64,000 nt of DNA from Phlegmacium glaucopus (Eukaryota > Basidiomycota > Agaricomycetes > Agaricales > Cortinariaceae): assembly GCA_015039465.1 (NCBI GenBank), contig MU130237.1, forward strand, positions 310,001 through 374,000, given 5' to 3'. A program made the translations under genes and the position numbers. Of this stretch, positions 1-10,067 are shown in pieces; position 1 is the stretch's first letter; every line of letters starts with the position of its first letter. The notes beneath the pieces were generated by a model that had not been told where the DNA came from, searched no databases, and saw only the letters and a list, made by a program, of their open reading frames with translations.

Positions 1-1177
1 TCTACAGTGGATGTCGCAGTAATGGCGTCTTCATACAGTTGATCGGTAAGCTCGGTCTGCTTCGTCAAATGTGTAACCAATTCCATCTGCAGAGCACTGA
101 TATCCATCAGTCGTGACTCTGCCTGCTGAACAGACTCTAGTGTATCTTGCACATGTTTCAAGATATTCGCGTTTTCAGTCTCGAATTGCATGATTTGTGA
201 AGCTGAGAGTTCGATTTCATCGTCGTCCTCGTCTGATAATTCGGAGGGAGTATAAACGGGAATTTTGCGTTGTGAGCCTTTGGGTGAAGAGGTAGATGCA
301 CCGATGGTTGCTGCAATAGTACTTTCCAGCCAGCTTCCGGGACCCGTACTCTCCACAGATCGGGTACTGGACGAATGTTCTCGGGAGGTCATAGTCATAT
401 ATTCTTGTGTAGCGCCTGAACCAAGGCTTCGCGTCCTTTCTAGTTGTCGTTTGACGCGTTCTTCCTGAAGTTCTTTTTGCGTCTGGCTTGCCTCAGTCAA
501 CCTTCGGCTTAGATACCAGACTATACCGGCGTGGTGTGCAGCTATGACATCGGATGATAGACTGGATTCATCTTGCCGCAGTCGAGCAGGGAGGAAACGT
601 GTCAAAGGATTCGTTTTGCTCGCCACAAGCTCTGCGCGTCCTATAATAAAAAAGAAAATTCAATGGCATGAGCTACCTCATTATGAGAAGCGGCAAACGT
701 ACGTTTCTCTAAAGCCTCCATTTCTTTCACTCGGTCCGAACATCGAGTCAGTATTACACGAGCTTGTAAGTCTATTTGATCTCTCTCCTCATTTGTCAAG
801 TGTCGAATATTTGCCCAAGATGATGATGATGATGATGATTCATTGAAATCAATGTTTCGAGAAGCCTGGCGTGAAAGGGACGAGGTGCGGGAGTCTAAAT
901 TCAAGTAAGGGACCCGGATATTGGCAAGCATTTCGCTGAGTGTATTTATGTGGTTCAACTATAAAAAGTAAACACAGCGTTAATTTTTGGCACATAGGAA
1001 TGTTATGACTAGACATACGACATTGTATGCCTCAGCGACGTAGGTTTTATGTAGAGAAAGCTTGTCGTCCTCATTCCGAGAGTGTTTGATCACTTTCCCT
1101 CTTTTTGCGTCTGGAATCGTGCTCTCCCGTTCGTGTAATATCGTCTTGAAGTCATTGGTGATATTAGTGAAAGGCAT
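1..1177 (-). CDS. UFE1: ER SNARE, syntaxin 18/Ufe1 family (C-terminus beyond window)
   Basis: Q-SNARE for retrograde Golgi-to-ER fusion. Three exons: 1177..1019, 958..703 and 640..1, with GTATGT and GTACGT donors; phases agree. The start is the ATG at 1177, giving MPFTNITNDF. Exon 1 has the short N-terminal syntaxin-18 peptide region (DFKTILHERESTIPDAKRG). Exon 2 has the family block LTNEERDQIDLQARVILTRC followed by VKEMEALEKR. Exon 3 has a linker with an acidic patch (SDEDDDEIELS), then the start of the SNARE helix (QIMQFETENANILKHVQDTL, QQAESRLMDISALQMELV). The window ends in the SNARE region, so the transmembrane anchor is not seen. Ser-rich tract at 819..839 comes from a trinucleotide repeat. 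Family assignment is strong; the exon joints are inferred. Confidence 0.87.
819..839. repeat. (GAT)7 trinucleotide microsatellite in coding exon
   Basis: Seven uninterrupted GAT units. On the minus strand they are read as TCA codons and give the poly-serine run in exon 2 of the syntaxin gene, just before the conserved LTNEERDQID block. Length polymorphism would change the serine count without shifting the frame. Confidence 0.9.
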
Positions 1178-1625
1178 ATTATTCTGGGTTGTCCAGTTGT
1201 TGGAGGTGGGCAACGACTACTTTGGGAAGACCACGTGCAATCTTAGCTATAAAAGCCCTTTTACCACGGGTGATTTTTCTCTTCTTTAACCACATCGATA
1301 ATTTCAAATGTTTGCACTTAGGTAATGTTCTTTTTGCAGACTTTTTATGATGTGTCAGAAAGAAAAGAAAGAGTCCTTGTTTGAGGCGGATGGTGTTTTT
1401 CGTACCACCGTTTGCCATAGTTTGTGACCTATATTTCAAAAATACAATACATCCTACACTCTAAAATACAATACATCTCTAGAGGACTACCCCACGATCA
1501 GCTCGAATGTTAGTGAACGAAGGGCGAAGCAGGTTTCGGTGTTTCAGTCGTTTCCGATATCGCTTGTTCTCGCAGCACCCTGGTCCATCTTCAAAGAGTC
1601 AGTAGGTTTTCGGAATGATGCAATG
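1178..1625. other. Intergenic: promoter side of syntaxin, 3' side of F-box gene
   Basis: About 450 bases between two minus-strand genes. A basic 86-codon minus-strand reading frame (1439..1179) runs up to the syntaxin start, but it has no recognisable domain and is probably leader sequence. Nothing else is supported. Confidence 0.5.
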
Positions 1626-3104
1626 TCACTCACTACAATAGTCTTCTTGTTCTCGTAGAATCAAACAACAAAGAGTCATTTCGCCTAGATCTATGATATC
1701 CTCTTCTTTCACAAAGGAGCAATTGATCACGGTGATAACCTCTATAGATGTAATTGTAGGGTAAGGTTCTCCGCTCATGCGACTCTGGACCAGTGCAACA
1801 AGAGCGCGCCCTGACATTCTCCCGCACCACCTGAAATCCAATCGTGTCAAGTGTGGACATAATCTCCTGGGCGCGTGAAGCAGTCGCAATGCGGCGTCAT
1901 TAATGTCAACATCATGGAGGCGGAGCTCCTGAAGAGATGGCAAGAGTTGAAAGTATCGGGCAAGGCAAGCTGAATCGATTAACAGATCTCTAATTTCCAA
2001 AAGAATCATTGGTGGGGAAGACCTCTCAAGGAAAACCGCTATCCAATCTCCCGTTTCCTCCGCCAAGGTATACTCCAGTGATGAACGAAGATAGAGGTGA
2101 GTAAGGCCGGGAAGCTTCAGATGTGACAATATGCCAAATATGCTGTTGGAGCCCATCAACGTCAGGGATTCCAACTGGCCTAGAGCTACGATTTGTCCTG
2201 GATTTGCATCCATTGCAAAAGTTTGCTGTTGTCCTAATGGGACCTCCAACGAAAACGAGCTAAGTAGTGGAAGCGAGTCGAGTAATCGAAGGGCGGAGGC
2301 GATTGACTGTGTGGCCGAAGATAGCAATCGTAGGGATAGAACGGAAACGGAGGCGGGTATAAAACCAGGTTGCGATACAAATCTTCGTTCGATGTGTAGG
2401 GTGCAGAACTGAGAAGCGTTTATAAATGAATTGGACAATGGTATCAAAGGAGACGGATTATTATCGAGTGGTTCTTGGATATGTATGTAAACAGCTTGTA
2501 GTTGTGGTGCTGATCTCCCGCAAAATCGTAAAAACTGATTAACAGGGTCGGAATGGACAGACTTGAGGGACAAAGCCTTCCAACGCTTCATCTCCTTGGA
2601 TAAGATAATCATAGTCTTTGGAAGATGGGTAATGTCATTCCCAATCTCAATATCGATTGTAAGGGGGGCATCCTGGGACTTGTCGAGCCAGAGACGACTC
2701 CGTTGGTATGGATCGCGAGCGTCAAGATTGACATATACATGGGACCAAACCGATGGAATGCTGGTAGCTCTCCGCCAGCTTGAGCAAACATGAGAAACTG
2801 TTAGAGGCGTTCGCGTCCATCCATCTCTGATACTTTCCTCAAATATAGATGCTAAGATCTCCGGAGGCAGGCGAATGGCAAGAGTGGTGATGCTTTTGCA
2901 CCGTCGAATTTCAGCCCCGTGTTGGAGTTTGTTGTACTCCATTTGACGGACAGTCTTCATCATTGCGTTAATTTGATCATCTAGAGTCATGATTGCCTGT
3001 TCATGATGAGAAATAGTGCGACAGATTGCGACAACATCTACTTCCAAGTCGGAACGCGTTTGAGTGTGACCGTTCGGCTGGCTTGGAAATATTGATGCAT
3101 CCAT
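1626..3104 (-). CDS. F-box protein with leucine-rich C-terminal region
   Basis: Single-exon gene, 492 residues. After a short helical N-terminus (about residues 25-70, heptad-like) comes an F-box, LPPEILASIFEESIRDGWTR, then the typical continuation VSHVCSSWRRATSIPSVWSH (about residues 78-125). The remainder is rich in Leu and resembles the irregular LRR region of the large basidiomycete F-box family (for example LRLHDVDINDAALRLLHAPR and LTRLDFRWCGRMSGRALVAL). Such proteins connect substrates to SCF ubiquitin ligases through Skp1. The substrate cannot be predicted. These genes form large, fast-evolving families in Agaricomycetes, so no orthologue is claimed. Confidence 0.85.
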   Translation of the reverse strand: MDASIFPSQPNGHTQTRSDLEVDVVAICRTISHHEQAIMTLDDQINAMMKTVRQMEYNKLQHGAEIRRCKSITTLAIRLPPEILASIFEESIRDGWTRTPLTVSHVCSSWRRATSIPSVWSHVYVNLDARDPYQRSRLWLDKSQDAPLTIDIEIGNDITHLPKTMIILSKEMKRWKALSLKSVHSDPVNQFLRFCGRSAPQLQAVYIHIQEPLDNNPSPLIPLSNSFINASQFCTLHIERRFVSQPGFIPASVSVLSLRLLSSATQSIASALRLLDSLPLLSSFSLEVPLGQQQTFAMDANPGQIVALGQLESLTLMGSNSIFGILSHLKLPGLTHLYLRSSLEYTLAEETGDWIAVFLERSSPPMILLEIRDLLIDSACLARYFQLLPSLQELRLHDVDINDAALRLLHAPRRLCPHLTRLDFRWCGRMSGRALVALVQSRMSGEPYPTITSIEVITVINCSFVKEEDIIDLGEMTLCCLILREQEDYCSE

Positions 3105-3553
3105 GAGAGGGAGACGCTGTGCACTGTCTCCAGACGTATTATCAAGCGAGAACCAAGTAAATCAAGGAAGATATTGACTAACCCAGAGTTTCAAATCAGT
3201 ACTGCATGGACGCCAAGGTGAGCTTTGATTTACCCTGGAGTCTGTGCACTGTTATTTTAGGAACCCTAGCCCAAACATCACTTGTGTGACGAACACTTAC
3301 TTCTTGTCGTCAAAATTCAATATACATATCCAAAAGGTGAATAGATGCCACAGCTCTCTTATGATGCCAACGATGACTCAGAGTGGAAGCTGTATTGACC
3401 CTTGTCAAAAAAAATACTCGCCTGGGTCGATATGCAGACAGAAATTGTTCGAGATACTGCTGAGGCTTCACTTTTCTCTCCGATATCTAATGACTTTCAT
3501 AGAATACCAGCTTACTTGTTCCTTTTATTATTTAGACCTTTATATTATAGCAA
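3105..3553. other. Divergent intergenic region, F-box / SSU72
   Basis: About 450 bases between the start codons of the minus-strand F-box gene and plus-strand SSU72, so it must hold both promoters. A pyrimidine-rich stretch lies just upstream of the SSU72 ATG. I see no gene or repeat here. Confidence 0.5.
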
Positions 3554-4640
3554 ATGGATCCTCGAAGAGCTCGCGATCCCCGTCTTGCCCGAGTAGACTC
3601 TCGTCTTCAACAAGTTCAAGCTGATTCAAGTTCGTCGGCGACGCTGACCCCTCCAACCCCTCCGACTGTTGACCCCCCTTCGAACTATCAGACTGACAAT
3701 TGGAACTCCAATTCACCACCCCCGCAATCAATCTCACAACCACTGGCGGCACAACCATCAGCGTCCTCAACACCGCAAAACTCATCAACGCCTAACTCTC
3801 TCTATAAACCCCGTCCTTTGTTTTGTGTAGTATGCGCTAGCAATCAAGTAAGTAACTATCAGCTTGCCTACTGGCTACTTAAATTTTGGAGTAGAACCGT
3901 TCCATGGAAGGCCATTCTGTTCTGGCGTAAACACCCTTTTTACTCTTTTTCTATTGAAATCTAAAGCTTCATCACCAGTAAGGCAGGCTATCGAGTGACC
4001 TCATACGGGACAGGTTCAGCGGTCCGACTTCCAGGTCCTTCGATAGATAAACCCAATATATACCCATTTGGAACGCCATATACTTCAATATACGAAGAAT
4101 TAAGTTCGAAGGATAGTCGCTTGTGAGTGATTTTTCCTTGTTCCTCAATTGTGCCTGGTCGAACAAGATAGATATTCGGCCAATGGTCTTCTTCCAATGC
4201 TCGACCGGAATAGGCAGCTTAAGTTAGCACCAGAACGCTGGCAAGACAGCAAAACTGTCGCTGACATAGTAATAACTTGCGAGGAACGATGTTTTGACGC
4301 GGTCTGTGACGGTAGGCCTGCTCTGGTTTGAATATTTGAACCTATACCTCATATATGTCTGCAGACCTTTTGAGTAGGGGGGGAGAGTTTAACAAACCCG
4401 TACATATCATAAATATGGAAATTAGGGACAATCAAGAAGAAGCACTTATTGCTGGGAAAGCCATGCTTGATTTAGCTGCAGCGGTACGTCAGTTTCGTTG
4501 ATCAAGAAGTGCAGTTTTGCGTGACATCGTCTGGTCAGGTGGAAGAAGCGGACGATATCGATGAAAGTATTGATACGATCTTACAAGAGCAGCAAGAGAA
4601 GCATCCGCACAGCCTCCTTCATGCCGTTGCCTTTTATTAG
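3554..4640 (+). CDS. SSU72: RNA polymerase II CTD phosphatase Ssu72
   Basis: Removes phosphate from Ser5/Ser7 of the Pol II C-terminal domain and belongs to the cleavage-polyadenylation machinery. Six exons: 3554..3847, 3895..3926, 3979..4122, 4172..4311, 4365..4483, 4539..4640; all phases join, giving 276 residues. The catalytic CX5R loop reads CASNQNRS and is split by intron 1; exon 2 is only 32 bases. Further family blocks: [60 protein letters not shown] and [11 protein letters not shown]. The first ~90 residues are a Pro/Ser-rich extension (begins [10 protein letters not shown]) not present in the compact yeast protein (206 residues). Confidence in identity is very high. Confidence 0.95.
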
Positions 4641-4823
4641 TTTAATTACGGATGGTTTATATACAAATGCTTTCAGTACGAAAACCGAGGGATATCTATT
4701 CCCAGAGAAGATGAGCACGCAATATAGACGCAAACGTACGCGATTGTTTTACATGATCGCCTATATATTGAGAAACTTGCACAAGTTTTCTCTTCCCCAA
4801 ATACAATTATCTACATCTACACA

Positions 4824-5835
4824 ATGCCTGCCCTTCGCCTTGGATACGTTGCCCCCGACTTTGAAGCTGAAACCACCGCTGGTCCTATCAAATTCCATGA
4901 ATGGATTGGTAATTCTTGGGTACTAAAACTTTTTTCACTCTGTAACACCCCTGGATTGACTTGGCATCAGGCCATCCTCTTCTCTCATCCAGGAGATTTT
5001 ACGCCTGTCTGCACCACCGAACTCGGCGAGGTCGCTCGTCGCGCTCCGGACTTCGAGAAACGCAATGTAAAGGTTATTGGTATCTCCGCCAATGGTCTCG
5101 AAGAACACAACAAATGGGTCGAGGACATAAATTCCTACGGCGCCAAAGTAGGACCAACAGATGTTCAGTTCCCTATCGTATGCTCCACTTCGATACGATC
5201 TTCGATGTTTGACTAAGGGCTTATTTTCTTTTTCAATTTTTTTTAGATCGCCGACCCTGATAGGAAAATCTCGACATTGTATGACATGTTGGATGAGCAA
5301 GATGCGACCAACCGTGATGCAAAGGGACTCCCCTTCACCGTAAGAAACTCTGAAACAGGTTTTAGCAGTCTTGATCTTATCCCTTCAAACCATCATAGGT
5401 CCGTACAGTATTTGTGATTGATCCAAAAAAGATCATCCGCCTCACTCTTGCGTATCCCGCTTCAACTGGGCGTAACTTTGACGAAATCATTCGGTAAGAC
5501 ATGTTTTGTTCTATGAGGTTGTTTTATTCTCATCTCCCCTTCTAGTGTGATTGATTGTAAGGCCCCAGTTATCTTACTGTTGTTAGATCTTACATAACAT
5601 CTGATAAACAGCTCTCCAAATCGGTGACAAACACCGCGTCACTACCCCTGTTAACTGGAAGAAGGGTGAAGATGTTATTGTTCATCCCGGGGTGAGCAAT
5701 GATGAGGCAAAGACTCTGTTCCCTCAGCATAGCCAGCATCTTGTGAGTGCAAACATAAATATGTGAGTTGAAAGCTTATTAGCTGATGTTATCTTCTAGC
5801 CATACTTGAGGACCACACCCCTCAAAGTGGATTAA
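4824..5835 (+). CDS. 1-Cys peroxiredoxin (Prx6/Prx1 type)
   Basis: Thiol peroxidase that reduces H2O2 and organic peroxides. Exons 4824..4919, 4971..5177, 5247..5339, 5399..5493, 5546..5556, 5613..5742, 5800..5835. The peroxidatic cysteine lies in [14 protein letters not shown]. Later family blocks are [59 protein letters not shown] and [20 protein letters not shown]. The long C-terminal dimerisation part is typical of the Prx6 clade. Exon 5 is only 11 bases. No clear mitochondrial presequence is visible ([20 protein letters not shown]), so a cytosolic location is more likely than for yeast Prx1. The C-terminus ends [11 protein letters not shown]. Confidence 0.95.
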
Positions 5836-6095
5836 ATAAATGATGTATATCAGCGCAAAGTAGTAGTACTATTATTATGTAGCGTGCAACTTTAACGGTG
5901 AATTCAACCTTTGGGCCGTTCTACTCAAAATAAATGATTGCTTAATATATGCATTCCATGACTCGGGGACTTCGGACTTATATCCTATCTGTTTTACGGA
6001 TCCGTGAATTTGGTATCGATACTGGATATCTCTCTGATATGCCCAAATTGAAAGATTCTTACTGTCATCATTGAATGATTGAAATCGACTCTGTC

Positions 6096-6444
6096 TTAAC
6101 CCATATACCCAAAAGTATGAGTTACTATAGAGTATGGGGCTTTAACTGGTGAATGGAATAAGGCATAATTAGAGTTGGTTTCATTTCTCGCGACTCCAGC
6201 CTCGAGTTCATGAGAGTAAGGATCATTGAGATCTGCTAGATACCGTTGAAGGATGACGATAGCTTGGGAGATGATCTCCTCATTGGTATCGTCTTCCCCG
6301 TTAATTTCCATCATTTCCTCTCTTGAAGTGAGGTTTTGCCCATAAGAGGGTATTGAGAAAATGTGAAAGATATGACAAATGTCAATTAGACTGTTCGGCC
6401 ATACTCACCATAGTCTCTCCTCGGTTATCTAGTGTGCTAATCAT
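6096..6444 (-). CDS. Small hypothetical protein (~85 residues)
   Basis: Possible two-exon gene: exon 1 near 6444..6409 (starts MISTLDNRGETM, followed by a GTGAGT donor), then exon 2 from about 6317-6321 to 6096. Exon 2 reads MMEINGEDDTNEEIISQAIV, an acidic amphipathic stretch, and ends HTFGYMG. Composition looks protein-like, and the codon frame stays open to the stop. The acceptor is ambiguous because three AGs occur in a row; only the third keeps the frame. No family recognised. It lies between the peroxiredoxin and the divergent PRE8 gene, so it could also be untranslated RNA or part of the PRE8 promoter region. Confidence 0.35.
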
Positions 6445-6614
6445 ATATGGAAAAATTGTGATCCATACAGAATATATGGATTACTTATGAGAGTTCGGTA
6501 GGGAACCGATGTGAGCAAGTCGCGTCATAAACATGAGCAAACAAACAACACGCTTATGATGGACGCGCGTCTTCGGTCGCAAGTCATTAACTCTAATTAC
6601 ATCTACCCAACTCA

Positions 6615-7616
6615 ATGGCTAGCGCAGACGGTGGTGCCTATAGGTCGCTTTTCTGTCTTCCCATTCTTCTATATATCGCTCATATAGATCTCACAGTTAT
6701 TCTCTTACTGTCTTTTCCCCAAGTGGAAAACTCGTTCAGATTGAGCATGCTCTTGCAGCAGTTGCTCAGGGCACCACAAGCCTTGGGATCAAAGGTCTGT
6801 ATCTAATCTAGAATATTCATTCAATGGAAACTTAATATAATAAGCAGCAACAAACGGCATTGTGATCGCAACTGAAAAGAAGACATCCTCTATCCTAATC
6901 GACGACTCCGTGATTGAGAAAGTCGCCGTCATATGCCCCAACATCGGGATCGTATACTCAGGAATGGGCCCCGATTTCCGGATACTTGTAACTAAGGCCC
7001 GTAAGAGTGCTCAATCGTATTGGAAGATTTACGGCGAATATCCACCGACAAAAGTCTTAACACAAGAAATCGCGACTGTCATGCAACAAGCCACACAATC
7101 AGGGTGGGTCCTTGATTAATGAACATGAGATGGCTACATATTAATGCACAGCTCAGAGGTGTAAGGCCATACGGTGTATCATTATTGGTGGCGGGCTGGG
7201 ACAGCCATCGTGGCCCATCCCTTTATCAAGTTGATCCTTCCGGCTCTTTCTGGGCATGGAAGGCCAGCGCCATTGGCAAAAATATGATCAACGCTAAGAC
7301 TTTTTTGGAGAAACGGTGCGCAGTTATCACAGCATGTCTTCCATTTCTTGTTGAACCTAATCCATACTACTGGCGGATTTGGATTTACAGCTACAACGAT
7401 GACATCAGCTTAGAAGACGCAATTCATACCGCCCTTTTGACACTTAAAGAAGGGTTTGAGGGTCAAATGACGGAAAAGACAATCGAGATCGGCGTAGTGA
7501 CCGTTCCAACGCCGGCTGAGCTAGAACAGGGAAAAGTTGGCGGCGAGACCGGTCGTCCGAAGCCTACATTCAGAAAACTAACTGAAGAAGAGGTTAGGGA
7601 TTATTTGGCGCTCTAG
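6615..7616 (+). CDS. PRE8: 20S proteasome subunit alpha type 2
   Basis: Alpha-ring subunit of the 20S proteasome core. Exons 6615..6643, 6697..6794, 6848..7103, 7157..7315, 7391..7616; total 255 residues, normal for the family. Visible motifs: the alpha-subunit N-terminal signature [20 protein letters not shown], then [19 protein letters not shown], the block [40 protein letters not shown] and [20 protein letters not shown]. The first donor (GTCGCT) is weak, so the first ~10 residues are the least certain part. The C-terminus ends [12 protein letters not shown]. Constitutive expression is expected; no PACE-like element was verified upstream. Confidence 0.95.
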
Positions 7617-8404
7617 TTGTCATTCAGCAGATTGTGTACGTCTATAGATGGTGTCGAAACTGCTTCGAATCTTACTTGACTTCTGTTTCAATTCCAAAAG
7701 TTCGCACCCTTCAATATGTCTATTCCTATTGGTTCACGATGACGGGACTGATTGATTGAACAAATTTGGACATTATGTGTAACATCAAAAAATGTTGTTG
7801 ATCAACTCAACTCAGGCCTCAGGTCTCAAGAGGCCTCAACGTACGCAACCCAGGTTTCGGGTCAACGAGGCGCCAGTGTCTATCTGTGTATTTGACACCA
7901 CAATTTCCTGATTAAGTGCGTTTGTTCCTCGCTTCGAGCAATTCCTTTAGGATGTTCATGTCTATCGCAGAAACTATGTTGCAGTGGAGATCAACCTCGC
8001 TCATCGCCTCACTCCATCACTCGAATTTTACTTTTCCTGGACGGTTGCTTACCAACCATCGGTTCCCTCGTGGCTGATGCTCCGATGCTCGACCTCCGTG
8101 TCCCTTGTTAAGGTTATTTTTGTGGCCAATGGTTTTGAATTTGTGACAACAGCTCACGGCAATGGTGATCCTGCTTAAACCACGATTAGAATATGATGTG
8201 ATCTGGGGCTTAACGTGGGGTTTCCCTTGGCAATAAATTTCCGACACCTAGGTCTAACGGGAAATTTTAATATAGCTGTCATTGGATCTCGATGCGAAAC
8301 AAGGCTGGACTAAAATACGTATTTGTTTTTGCTTTGGATGCGCTTCACCCACCTATAAAGCAAACTTGGTGTTCTGCCCATTTTACCCATTCAAACAATT
8401 CGAG
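7617..8404. other. Intergenic region before the Zn2Cys6 gene
   Basis: About 790 bases. Contains short open frames on both strands (for example 7984..8178 plus and 8247..8017 minus) with no recognisable domain or splice pattern. Near 7814-7835 there is a short duplicated word (caggcctcag / aagaggcctcaa). It presumably contains the promoter of the downstream gene. No gene is supported. Confidence 0.4.
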
Positions 8405-9139
8405 ATGAACACCCCCAGCTCTTCCAACCCCAACTCACCCTTCAAAGGACGCAAGCGTGTTCCCATTGCGTGCACGAACTGTCGCGCAGGCAAACTCAGG
8501 GTGAGTAACCAGACCTTTTCCAATGGTCTGATACGTTCATGCTCACAATTATTCCAGTGCCGTCCTGTCGAGTCAGGTGACAGCGCCTCTTGTGAACGCT
8601 GCTTCAAGCGGCGACTCCCCTGTGAATACCGCCCCGTCGACCCAGCTTACAATAGCCCACCCCAAAATGACGCTATTTATGATGATGATCCGGTCAACCT
8701 TCACCCCGCCCCTTCCGCCCCTCCTGCAGACATTTCACGTTGGCACCAACCCGATGTACCGTCTTCAACATCTGGAGGGTATGCACCCTACCAACAATAC
8801 TATCCACCCGCGCAGGCACCATCTTACTCGACGCCCCACTACCCTGAGCAGACGTCCCACTACCAGCAGACGTCTTCGTACCAGTTTCCGCCGGCATCCT
8901 CTTACTCTCTCCCGCAACATCCACACGCTACGTTACCTTTGGCATATTATGCCGATCAACAAAGCTACCCTACCTCTCAATTCGGTGGGAGCCACCCCCC
9001 CAACCAACCCACTTACCATGCACCCCCATACGACTACAGGTGAGTTCTTCGAAATCCATAGAAATCGGCTCTGACATCTGGTAGCGGTTATCCATTCGAC
9101 AATTATGGGAATCAGGACTCCGAGGCGGCTAATAATTAA
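8405..9139 (+). CDS. Zn2Cys6 binuclear-cluster protein, small
   Basis: Putative DNA-binding regulator. Exons 8405..8500, 8558..9039, 9085..9139; about 210 residues. The Gal4-type cluster reads CTNCRAGKLRC, then a ten-residue loop, then CERCFKRRLPC, so all six zinc ligands are present; intron 1 falls just before the third cysteine. The basic run GRKRVPIA precedes it. Everything after the cluster is low-complexity Pro/Tyr/Gln/Ser/His (for example YSTPHYPEQTSHYQQTSSYQ), with no fungal transcription-factor middle domain. Short Zn-cluster proteins of this kind are common in Agaricomycetes. The target genes are unknown. Neighbours give no clue. Confidence 0.85.
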
Positions 9140-10067
9140 GTTTTGCATGTCTTCAAGTGGTACCTCCCTTTATTCTTTCTTTGCTTAATTTTTTTTTCTG
9201 CACTCTGGACTAGGAGCATTAACTCCTTTTATTGTATTCAACGTCATAAGTCTCGGCCCTCAGTGTCTGGCTCCGGTAAAGAGTACCAGTGTTTTCCTGT
9301 TTTGTAATTAACGCACCTACATTACTGTCATCCTCCTATTTATTTTATCTCCGTTAATTTATGATAAACCCGTTACTTCACAACTTTTCTGAGATACCGA
9401 AATACAAGGCGTTAACGCGCCAGTGGCCCCAACTTAAAGGGATATTTTCAGAACGGCAGGGTCACTAGCATTTCAAAGAAGGATCCTGATACGCGAACAA
9501 ATTTTATTTTTTACCCTGGTACATACCACTAGTTCTGAGAAGTAAAGAAGGGACGATCAATCTTTGATATCGATGCCACACGGATGCCACATGGCGTTTG
9601 CTATCTAACTGCTTCAATGTATTAGATCTAAACACATACTATCTAGTACATCTAGATAGTATGCTGGGCGCATCAGTAGTTTCACAAATAACTGTTTCAA
9701 AGTTGTGGATGTACAAGTGGAAAAAAGCGGAAAAAAGATGGAAAAGTAACAAATCGAAGAAGTCCGGTTGCTATTCCAAAAAGCGAGCCGTTTTTTGGGT
9801 TTCTCAATGAAAAAGTAAAGTGCTAGATTGCTGATGCGCCTGTGAGTCAAGGTTTTAAACTTAGGACATTCGTGAGACTTCAAAGCTTCAAGCTTCTGAC
9901 CTCCCACAGTGGTTCTTGGATCATTCTTACCGCATTCAACCATACCTGGTTCCATATTTATGAACGCCGCCAAATATACGAATCATAGTACTTGACATCA
10001 GTTTCATATGATACACTTTGTAGTTACCTCCAGACGGACCAAGGGAACCTTTAGATTGACTTTAGTA
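9140..10067. other. Intergenic, convergent between Zn2Cys6 gene and ALDH
   Basis: About 930 bases between two gene 3' ends. It contains a perfect 12-bp hairpin at 9635..9663, a short direct repeat (gatgccaca, twice within 9573-9592) and AT-rich stretches. A 119-codon minus-strand frame (9973..9614) has no recognisable content. No gene supported. Confidence 0.45.
9635..9663. repeat. Perfect inverted repeat, 12-bp stem, 5-base loop
   Basis: CATACTATCTAG at 9635-9646 and its exact reverse complement at 9652-9663, separated by TACAT. No U-rich tract follows, so it is not a typical terminator. It could be a remnant of a small mobile element or an RNA hairpin from the 3' end of a neighbouring transcript. 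Confidence 0.8.

Noticed and set aside
1179..1439. 86-codon basic minus-strand frame directly upstream of the syntaxin start
   Set aside because: No domain, no splice support, and it reads into the syntaxin leader; more likely untranslated.
8017..8247. 76-codon minus-strand frame before the Zn2Cys6 gene
   Set aside because: No domain or splice signals; chance open frame.
9614..9973. 119-codon minus-strand frame between the Zn2Cys6 gene and ALDH
   Set aside because: Unbiased composition, spans the hairpin and shows no family similarity.
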